Assembly (NCBI GenBank): GCA_019671005.1 | Contig: CM033721.1 | Location: 49,766,864 to 49,830,863, forward strand | Direction of reading: 5' to 3' | DNA from: Hibiscus mutabilis | Taxonomy: Eukaryota > Streptophyta > Magnoliopsida > Malvales > Malvaceae | DNA: 64,000 bases | In this document: piece after piece, positions 56,219 to 64,000 of the stretch | How the letters are laid out: the number at the start of each line of letters is the position of its first letter | Numbering within the stretch: the first letter of the stretch is position 1 | Notes under the pieces: generated by a model | What the model saw: the letters and a program-made list of their open reading frames with translations, nothing else | The model's database searches: none | What the model was told of the DNA's origin: nothing | Made by a program: the position numbers and the translations under genes

Positions 56219-57280
56219 CTAGGAGTAAACTAGGATGTCATCAATGAAGACGACCACGAACTTGTTGAGATAGGGCTTGAACACTCGATTCATGAGATCC
56301 ATGAAAGTAGCCGGAGCATTTGTTAGCCCGAATGGCATCACGAGAAATTTATAGTGGCCATATCGAGTATGAAAGGTTGTCTTGGGTACATCTTCTTCTT
56401 TTACCCTCATTTGATAGTATCCCGGTCGAAGATCGATCTTTGAGAATACCGAAGCATCCTTGAGTTGATCAAAAAGATCTTCTATCCTTGGGAGAGGATA
56501 TCGGTTCATAATCATAAGCTTGTTCAACTGTTTGTAATCAATACAGAGTCTCATAGTCCCGTCTTTCTTATTCACGAACAAGACTGGAGCACCCCAAGGT
56601 GATGAACTAGGCCGTATGAAGCCTTTAACTTGCAACTCTTGAAGTTGCTTCTTTAATTCTTTCAACTCAACAAGTGATATTCGATAAGGTGTGATGGACA
56701 CCGGAGTTGTTCCAGGTTGAACTTCAATCCCGAACTCTACTTCTCTGGTCGAAGGGACACCAGGTAGTTCCTCGGGAAATACATCAGTGAATTCAGAAAC
56801 AATAGGCATGCCAGGCGAACCGAATTCAATTTCATCATGGGGAATCATCTTAGCAAAGATTGAAGTTGGTTTCTTGTCTATTAAGAGAATGGATTCTTTC
56901 TCTAAGCCCCGGAGATATAGTCTCCAATTTTGGCAATCTACCCAGGCTTCGTGTTTACCTAACCAATCTAACCCCAATATCAAGTCAAATTTACAAAATA
57001 GTAAGACATAAAGATCAATGGGAAAGGGTATGTTTCAAATGGTCAAGGGAGCTTTCTTGTGGCGCAAGTTAATGGGTGTTTTTCTCCCTAATGGATTCAA
57101 AACTACAAGACTAGATTCAATAATTTTGGGTTTCAATTTTAACTTGATGATCAAGGAAGAACAAACAAATGAATAGGTAAACCCCGAATCAATTAAAGCA
57201 TATGCAGGACTATAATTTAACTCAACGGTACCTGCGACATCATCGGGAGCTTCTTCATTACCTTTACCACGAATGTGGTA
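56219..57280 (-). pseudogene. D protease and reverse transcriptase
   Basis: The protease begins near 57280 (the DSG block at about 57190-57180, GTVELNYSPAYALIDSG-like) with a frame change near 57000. Then 56983-56219 is a 254-residue open frame: ILGLDWLGKHEAWVDC, FPEELPGVPSTREVEFGIE, GFIRPSSSPWGAPVLF, KIDLRPGYYQMRVKEEDVPK, FGLTNAPATFMDLMNRVFKP and the intact active site VVFIDDILVYS. It then stops at a TAG where E has CAG. The remaining RT thumb (56218-55920) is readable but off frame. Confidence 0.93.
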
Positions 57281-58545
57281 TATACGAGCAGGGGCCCGAG
57301 ACTCCTGATGAGTTGGATTATTCGAATAATTCCCTCTACCTCTCCCTTGATTTCTAGACTGGCTTGTTTAGGACCCTTGTTTCGATTTGAGAGAGCTAAG
57401 CTTGCATTTCCAAGAGTTCGACTTGGAACCTTATTAGGATTCTAGGGACAATCCTGGATATAGTGATCTGAGGCTCCACATAAGAAACACAAGTTTTGTT
57501 GAGTTCTGCATTGCCTGGTGTTGTGCTCATGACAGAACTTGCAAGTAGAATACTGAACAGCTTTACCAGAATTCCCCGTACTATCAACTGAGATCATCGG
57601 GGCTGGGGATTTGATTACCGATTGAGGTTTTGGTATATAATTGCTCTTATGAACATGAGCATAATTTGAAGAGTGATCTTTAGAGTGCTTAGCTTTCTTT
57701 GACTGCTAGTGTGGCTTGTCATCGTTTCTGGATCGTTTATCTCTTCAGGAGTTTCCACTCTTACGCTTCTCTGAGGCCTTCATCTTTGCCTCTGTAGCAA
57801 TGACTCGGTTTACCAAATTTTGGATGTTGGTAATACTGAGAGCAGTGAATATAGGGCTTAATTCATTATTTAACCCGTCAATGAACATTCGGCACTTATC
57901 GGGCTCGGTTTTGATATATTCCAACCCATATTTGCAATACCTGCAGAAGTCACTTACATATTGTTCAATAGGTCCACCCCTTTGCTTGAGGTACAAGAAA
58001 CATTTCCGGCGCTCGGATAGATATTGTTCATTGATATACTTCTTCCTGAATTCATCAAGGAAGAATTTCCACATCACGGCTTCTACAGGGGAAGCCAGTG
58101 TAGTAGTTTCCCACCAGCTTAATGCTTCATTAGCTAACAAAGCTATAGCACATTCAAGTTTGTGCTCATTGGGACAAGGTAATTGCTTGGTAAGGATTCG
58201 AGTAGTGGCTTCAACCCAGTACTCAGCTACTTCTCTGTTTGCTTCATCGGTGCCGGTGAAGGTATAAGCCCGATGTTGAGCCAGTTTGTCAATCGGGGCT
58301 CGGTTTGGCACAACAACTGTCGAAGCAATTGGATGATATTGTTTAAAAGCAGATACAAGATGATTGAACATCTCCATCGTACTTAGGAGACATTCTTGCT
58401 GCACAGGATTGATAGTAGGAGCTTCCTGTTGAGCAACAGCTTGAGCTCGTTGTTGAGGAGGAATCTATTCCATCCTCGCACTATCTCCTTCATTCGAGGA
58501 GCGTTCAGGACTTTCATTATCCTGACCGAGTCTTGTTTCAGACAT
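57281..58545 (-). pseudogene. D Gag
   Basis: The ATG at 58545 gives MSETRLGQDNESPERSSNEG, then a TAG at 58470-58468 where N1 has CAG. The same frame continues for 219 open residues from 58404: NRAPIDKLAQHRAYTFTGTD, LSWWETTTL, KKYINEQYLSERRKCFLYLK, YVSDFCRYCKYGLEYIKTE, ending in TGA at about 57742. Further down is a CX2CX4HX4C knuckle (CFLCGASDHYIQDC, near 57490-57440). Gag forms the particle. N1 has a stop at the same position as the TGA (there TAG), so the ancestral codon was probably Trp. Confidence 0.9.
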
Positions 58546-58684
58546 TCCATGGTCAAATAGAACAGTTAGGGGTTCAGATTAATAAGCAAGACACAAGCTA
58601 TTTAATTCAAGTCTCCTAGGTGGCACAAGTATCCTATATGATGCATGAGAGCCCGATTTATTCCAAGAATGTACTAAACCTAAA

Positions 58685-58697
58685 GCTCTGATTACCA
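58685..58697 (-). other. D primer-binding site, variant with extra A
   Basis: Minus strand TGGTAATCAGAGC, seven bases from the LTR end; identical to the N1 site and one base longer than the canonical site in P1. Confidence 0.85.
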
Positions 58698-58704
58698 ATT
58701 TATA

Positions 58705-60432
58705 TGTAACACCCCCTACCCAGGTTAGTAGTAACTCGGTTCAAGAGCGTTACTTAGTAAGAAAGCAAAGGCAAGACAAGGCATTCGAACTATACTAGAA
58801 CATAGACAAGACAAGGACAATACATGCATTACACATTCAAACTTGATTCAATAATCAAGCATTGCATTCGGCATGCAACATCCAAGAAGAAACAATCATT
58901 CATAGTTGTTTACTTAACTAACAAGGAAGCTCACACTTGACTCCTAAGTCATCCTAACATTCGAACTTAGCAAGCAAGGAGGAAGCATGCATTCAAACAA
59001 GGCATAAGCAACCATTCATGCAAGTAATTTCAAATGTATCTTCAAATTTCATTCTAAGCATTCGGCTATACTTAGTATACCATTATATTAAGTTCATTCT
59101 TGTATACAGTTCAAGTTACTACTTTCATGATTCATTTTACAAAACATATACATTGTTTCCTATCCTATTTAATCTACTTAGTATTACATGCTTCCTATTC
59201 AATTTGGTGATTCTTATCTAGTATACAATTAGTCATTTGACTCCTTCACTTGCTAAGAAAAATTATCTAACCTTTAATAACTTGTAACTAGTTCCATTCA
59301 AGCCTAATTCAATAGACTACTATTCGGCCAATCATACCAATCAAATACAAAGCATAAAACTAGATCAAACCAACCTTATCCTACTACAATGCATTCGGCA
59401 ACATGAATTTAGCACATAAGACCATTCGACCAAACTTCAAAACCTTCACACAACAATTTTTTCAACATGGTAATTTCATACAAAGCATGAAGCATTCAAA
59501 TGGTTGGTCATACAACATGGTTCATCTTAATCTACATTCGTTTCAAGCATACTCAAAAGCATGACAAGGTTATCAATCTATTTCATAGCCAATTAGATCA
59601 TCATATGATCATTCCATATCATCCAAATATGCATAGCAAATCAGTCAACCATTATAAGCTAATTAAGTTCATTACAAACCTTAAACTATATACATAACAT
59701 AGATAGGACATCAAGCATTATATACAATCTTTCTAAATGCATGTTCAAGCTACTTAGATACATCTAGTTCCACCAATCTAGGAGAATACAAAACAAGTAT
59801 GGAATCATACTTTAACAAAGCTTGTGTAGGATGCTTCTTGCTCAAGGAATCAAGCTTCAAGATCAAGCGTTGTTGAGTCCTTTAACCTGTAGGTTGGGAA
59901 CAATGAAACAAGAGTGATAAGTACAAAAATGTACTTAGTGAGGTAGTAACTAGTCTATCCATTTTGTTATTTCATGATTCTTGTCTTTAAGATCAATTGT
60001 AGACCTAGCTAAGGCTTCCCAGCATTAACGTAGACTTAGCTAGTCTTTCAAGTATCAAGAGCGACCTTATCTAGTCTATCCCTCAAGCTTTTCTTTCTCT
60101 CCTTTTTCTCTCTTCTATTCGGCTAGATTGGATAATGGAGAAGATGACAACATCTAATCCATGTTATTGGATTTGTGCAAAGTCTAAAATGCCCCTTAAT
60201 TAATTCTTAATATTAACTTAATCAAGGGCATTTAAGAGATGTAGGAATTTTAGCATGCATTCCTTGGAATTGTTGGAGTTTACAAGTTGGTCATCTTAAT
60301 TTGGTCAGTTGTTCTTTCATTCATTCAATTAGACCCTTGTCTAATCAATTTAGCTTAATTTCTAGATTCAATTAAGCTATCAACTTAAGCATTTGATTCC
60401 AATACTTCTAGTCTAGGATTTAGGGTGTTACA
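58705..60432 (-). repeat. LTR shared by D (as 5' LTR) and E (as 3' LTR), internally deleted
   Basis: TGTAACACCCCCTACCC at 58705 next to D's primer site, and TTTAGGGTGTTACA at 60432 next to E's polypurine tract. Near 60055 the 3'-end portion joins the first 375 bp of the LTR; the middle part seen in 52023-53430 is missing. A short run of GACTTAGCTAGTCT-like repeats (60000-60080) lies at the junction. Confidence 0.88.
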
Positions 60433-61192
60433 ATTCCCCCCCCCCTTAAAATAAATTTGTCCTTGAATTTACTTGAATCAAATAGATGGGGATATTGTTT
60501 CTACATGATTTCTTCAGATTCCCAAGTTGCTTCTTCTATCTTGTGGTTTCTCAACAAAACCTTGACAAGAGGAACAATCTTGTTCCTAAGCTTTCTTACT
60601 TTCTGATCAAGAATCATAACATGATCTTCTTCATAGGACAAGTCAGGGTTCAACTCAACTTATTCTGGTTCAAGAATATGGGATGCATCTTATTTGTTTC
60701 TTCTGAGCATAGATACATAGAATACATTGTGGGTTCTATCGAATTCTTTAGGGAGAGCTAATTGATAGGCCACCAGTCCAATTCTTTCAGTGATTTTGAA
60801 TGGACCAATGAATCGGGGACTGAGTTTCCATTTCTTCCAAATCGAAGGACTTTCTTCCAAGGTGAGACCTTTAGGAAGACTTTGTCTCCAACAGCATATT
60901 GGATATCTCTCATTTTCAAGTCAGCATATGCTTTCTGTCTATCGAAAGCTGCCTTCAATCGATCATGGATGATCTTCACTTGTTCTTCGGTTCTCCGAAG
61001 CAATTGAGGCCCTAGCACTTTGTTTTCCCCCAATTCAAACCAACATAAGGGAGTTCTACACTTCCTCTCGTATAAAGCTTCGAATGGTGCCATCTGAATA
61101 GATGATTGATAGCTATTGTTGTAGGCAAACTCTACAAGGGGTAGAGATTTCTCCCAGTTCTTCCCGAACTCTATAACACAAGCACGAAGCAT
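60433..61192 (-). pseudogene. E integrase tail and chromodomain
   Basis: The polypurine tract (TTAAGGGGGGGGGGGAATT, about 60433-60448) is followed by chromodomain sequence with stops. 61192-60758 is open: MLRACVIEFGKNWEKSLPLV, QMAPFEALYERKCRTPLCW, AAFDRQKAYADLKMRDIQYA and VGDKVFLKVSPWKKVLRFGR. A frameshift follows (FGRNGNSVPDS), so the GPY-like module is lost from this frame. Confidence 0.88.
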
Positions 61193-61970
61193 ATCTTCTA
61201 GTACTTGAATAATCCTTTCAGATTGTCCATCAGACTAAGGATGGAAATCTGTACTTAGGTTTACTTTGGTTCCAAGAACTTTTTGTAGAGACTTCCAAAA
61301 TCGTTAAGCAAATCTAGGGTCTCGATCGAAGATGATAGCTGTAGGTACACCGTGTAATCGAATCACTTCACAGATGTGCAGCTCGGCTAAGGTTTCCAAG
61401 CTCATGTTCATTCGAACATGGATGAAGTGAGTAGACTTTATGAATCTATCAACAATCACCCATACAACATCGTTCTTTCTTGGAGTAGAAGGAAGTCCAG
61501 TAACGATATCCATTGTAATACGATTCCATTTCCATAAAGAGAATTCGATTGGCTGAAGTAATCCAGTAGGAACTCGATGTTCGGCTTTAACTTTTTGACA
61601 AGTCAGGCACTTCGATACGAAGTCTGTGATAGCCGATTTCATACCCGGCCACCAATATAGTGGCTTTAGATCCTTGTACATCTTGACAGATCCCGGGTGA
61701 ATCGAGAATAAGCTTTGGTGAGCTTCTTGTAACATTCCTTGTCTTAGTTCCTCATTGTTAGGAACACACACTTTATCCTTGAAATAGAGGATTCCATTTG
61801 ACTTAAGGGAGAAGTCAAAATTTGACTCAGAGTTTAACTTGGATATGATCTTCTTAAGATTTGAATTAGATTGATGGAGTTCTTTAATTCTCGAGATTAA
61901 GCTGGATTGAACTTGAAGTTCAGACAAGAATTTCCATACTTTGGATAAACGTAAATGAGCATTGATAGCC
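61193..61970 (-). pseudogene. E integrase zinc finger and core
   Basis: A 207-residue open frame (61927-61304): ELQVQSSLISRIKELHQ, the zinc finger EAHQSLFSIHPG...KCLTCQKVK with both His and both Cys present, ITMDIVTGLPSTPRKNDV (first catalytic Asp), and GVPTAIIFDRDPRFA (second; Phe where D has Ser). It ends in a stop, and a further stop lies near 61236 before the catalytic Glu block. The best-kept integrase of the window. Confidence 0.92.
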
Positions 61971-61977
61971 TGAGTAG

Positions 61978-62601
61978 CTACAAAGAATACATAGTATCAT
62001 TAAGGAAAATTTCGAGTGACTGCTTGTAAAACAAGTAAGTGCTCGAATAGCTTTCTTGTGACCCAAGAAAGTTCAAATTCGATTGAAATATACTAGAATT
62101 TAGATTTAGGAGTTTATCTGAGTATGGTTTGCGACTAAGGGCATCAACAACCACGTTTGCTTTCCCCGGATGATAGTCGATAACCAAATCGTAGTCTTTA
62201 AGCAATTCAAGCCATCTTCGTTGTCTCAGATTCAAATCTTTCTGAGTTAGGAGATATTTGAGACTCTTGTGGTCTGTGAACATGTTACATTTCTCCCCGT
62301 ACAAGTAATGTCTCCATATTTTGAGAGAAAACACGATAGCTGCCAATTCTAGATCGTGTGTTGGATAGTTTGACTCGTGTGGTTTCAGTCGCCTTGAAGC
62401 ATAAGTTACCACTTTTCCATCTTGCATTAGGACACATCTGATTCCTAAATGAGATGCATCACTATAGACAATAAATTTTTTACCCGATTCTGGTTGGATA
62501 AGAACCGGTGCATTAGTCAGGGCTTGTTTAAGTTGATCAAAGCTTCGTTGTTGGCTTTCCGACCAAACAAAAGGTATATCCTTTTGGGTTAACTTTGTCA
62601 A
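61978..62601 (-). pseudogene. E RNase H
   Basis: A 207-residue open frame from the RT thumb end (MTKLTQKDIPFVWSESQQRS) through YSDASHLGIRCVLMQDGKV, LELAAIVFSLKIWRHYLYGE, MFTDHKSLKYLLTQKDLNLR and ANVVVDALSRKPYS. All acidic residues are present, although the conserved LGLGC is LGIRC. Confidence 0.93.
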
Positions 62602-63480
62602 ACTTGCAGCAATGCATGAGAATCCTTTGACAAATCGCCGATTATATCTGGCTAAATCGAGAAAGCTTATGATTTTACTAACATTCCTCGGAGGTCTCCA
62701 GTCCAGGATGGATTGAATTTTCTTTGTGTCTACTTTAATCCCTTCTTTCGAGATGACATGGCTAAGGAACGAGGCTTCCGATAGCTAAAATTCACACTTA
62801 GAGAACTTTGCGAACAATTGACGTTCTTGAAGAGTTTACAATACAATTCTAAGATGTTCAAAGTGTTCTTACTTGTTCTGGGAGTAAACTAGGATGTCAT
62901 CAATGAAGACGACCACAAACTTGTCGAGATAGGGCTTGAACACTCGATTCATGAGATCCATGAAAGCAGCCGGAGCATTCGTTAGCCCGAAACAAGAAAT
63001 TTATAGTGGCCATATCGAGTACGAAAGGTTGTCTTGGGTACATCTTCTTCTTTTACCCTTATTTGATAGTATCCAGATCGAAGATCGATCTTTGAGAATA
63101 CCGAAGCATCATTGAGTTGATCAAAGAGATCTTCTATCCTTGGGAGAGGATACTGATTCTTAATCGTAAGCTTGTTCAACTGTCTGTAATCAATACAGAC
63201 TCTCATAGTCTCGTCTTTCTTCTTCACGAACAAGACTAGAGCACCCCAAGGTGATGAACTAGGCCATATGAAGCCTTTATCTTGCAACTCCTGAAGTTGC
63301 TTCTTTAATTCTTTCAACTCAACAATTGCCATTCGATAAGGTGTGATGGACACCGGAGTTGTTTCGAGTTGAACTTCAATCTCGAACTCTACTTCTCTGG
63401 TCAGAGGGACGCCAGGGAGTTCCTCGAGAAAAACAATAGTGAATTCAGAAACAACAGGCATGCTAAGCAAACCGAATTCA
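62602..63480 (-). pseudogene. E reverse transcriptase, frameshifted at the palm
   Basis: Within the frame 63719-62982: FLEELPGVPLTREVEFEIE, ITPYRMAIVELKELKKQLQE, LCIDYRQLNKLTIKNQYPLP-like block, KIDLRSGYYQIRVKEEDVPK and GHYKFLV. A deletion of about 7 nt near 62990 then shifts the frame. The active site FIDD is still readable in another frame near 62900, followed by stops. Confidence 0.9.
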
Positions 63481-64000
63481 ATTTCATCCTGGAGAATCAT
63501 CTTAGCAAAGGTTGAAGTTGGTTTCTTGTCTATTAAGAGAATGGATTCTTTCCCTATGCCCTCGAGGTATAGTCTCCGATTTTGGAAATCTACCCAGGCT
63601 TCGTGTTTACTTAACCAATCTAACCACAATATCAAGTCAAATTCACAAAATGGTAAGAAATAAAGATCAATGGGAAGGGGTATGTTTCGAATGCTCAAGG
63701 GAGCTTTCTTGTGGCGCAAGTTAATGGGTGTTTTTCACCCTAATGATTCGAAACTACAAGACTAGATTCAATAATTTCAGGTTTCAATTTTAACTTGTCG
63801 ATCAAGGCAGAACAAACAAATGAATGGGTAGACCCCGAATCAATTAAAGCATATGCAGGACTGGAATTTAACTCAACGGTACCTGCGATAACATCGGGAC
63901 TTTCTTCATCGTCTTTACCATAAATATGGTACATACGAGCAGGGGCTCGAGACTCCTGATAAGTTGGAGCATTTGAATGATTCCCTCTTCCTCTCCCTTG
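63481..64000 (-). pseudogene. E protease and Gag end, partial
   Basis: 63934-63740 encodes MYHIYGKDDEESPDVIAGTV, ELNSSPAYALIDSGSTHSF with intact DSG, and VCSALIDKLKLKPEIIESS, then a frameshift (one base missing near 63745 relative to D). The next frame holds IDLYFLPFCEFDLILWLDWL and SKHEAWVDF. Beyond 63934 the sequence matches the linker after the Gag knuckle in D and runs off the window. Confidence 0.9.

Larger units (their letters stand above)
52023..60432 (-). mobile_element. D: chromovirus, minus strand, sharing its 5' LTR with E
   Basis: 3' LTR remnant 52023-53806, then chromodomain, IN, RH, RT, PR and gag up to the primer site (58685-58697) and 5' LTR 58705-60432. The 5' LTR is followed on its outer side not by flank but by the polypurine tract and interior of E. 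Nonsense codons, a short IN deletion and frameshifts inactivate it. The RT, PR-linker and RH sequences are well preserved. Confidence 0.92.
60433..64000 (-). mobile_element. E: chromovirus interior, minus strand, cut by right window edge
   Basis: Polypurine tract, chromodomain, IN, RH, RT and the start of PR, in the same order and with high identity by eye to D. Gag, primer site and 5' LTR lie beyond the window. Local frameshifts and stops differ from those in D, so damage accumulated separately. Confidence 0.92.

Noticed and set aside
57716..58267. Plus-strand frame of 183 codons
   Set aside because: Exact antisense shadow of the D Gag coding region.

Overview
The window reads as plant nuclear heterochromatin, most likely from a core eudicot. 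It is AT-rich and, as far as I can see, made almost entirely of Ty3/gypsy LTR retrotransposons in several layers of nesting and decay. I see no host protein gene, rRNA or tRNA gene. Recognisable open frames are fragments of gag, protease (PR), reverse transcriptase (RT), RNase H (RH), integrase (IN) and chromodomain, plus one env-like ORF. The species cannot be fixed from the sequence. I infer pericentromeric or similar repeat-rich chromatin from the element types (Athila clade and Tekay/Del-like chromoviruses) and from the absence of genes.

Layout. (1) 1-10632, minus strand: an Athila-clade element with tRNA-Asp primer site, gag, PR, RT, RH, IN, an env-like ORF and a polypurine tract; its 3' LTR runs off the left edge. 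(2) 10638-14710, plus strand: a strongly decayed chromovirus (P1) whose 5' LTR is cut by the Athila element. (3) 14711-30537, minus: chromovirus A, an internal-deletion derivative, split inside PR by a younger plus-strand chromovirus N1 (19570-30432) with matching 5-bp target-site duplications (TTTTC). (4) 30538-35733, plus: a short LTR (L2), itself split by a minus-strand solo LTR S1 (31578-35504, duplication GAATG). (5) 35734-47723: four LTRs or LTR pieces in the same minus orientation, with one short internal remnant (B) between the last two. (6) 47724-51592, minus: the internal region of chromovirus C. (7) 51593-52022: a plus-strand LTR fragment. (8) 52023-64000, minus: two closely related chromovirus copies, D and E, in head-to-tail order sharing one LTR (58705-60432). 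E runs off the right edge.

How it works together. Each element once encoded the usual cycle: Gag particle, PR, RT/RH copying from a tRNA primer, and IN. The chromoviruses also carry an integrase-tail chromodomain, which in this clade directs insertion into H3K9-methylated chromatin; that fits elements landing inside one another. No copy looks autonomous. Many breaks are stops at codons one C-to-T (or G-to-A) step from CAG, CGA or TGG, the pattern expected of methylated, silenced DNA. Several copies have also lost catalytic residues.

The most unusual signal is in the Athila element. A palindromic decamer, TGCCNNGGCA and near variants, occurs about 35 times in its LTR, gag, pol and env-like parts. 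It is partly in arrays with 18-, 24- or 12-nt spacing, and I do not see it enriched in the chromoviruses next door.
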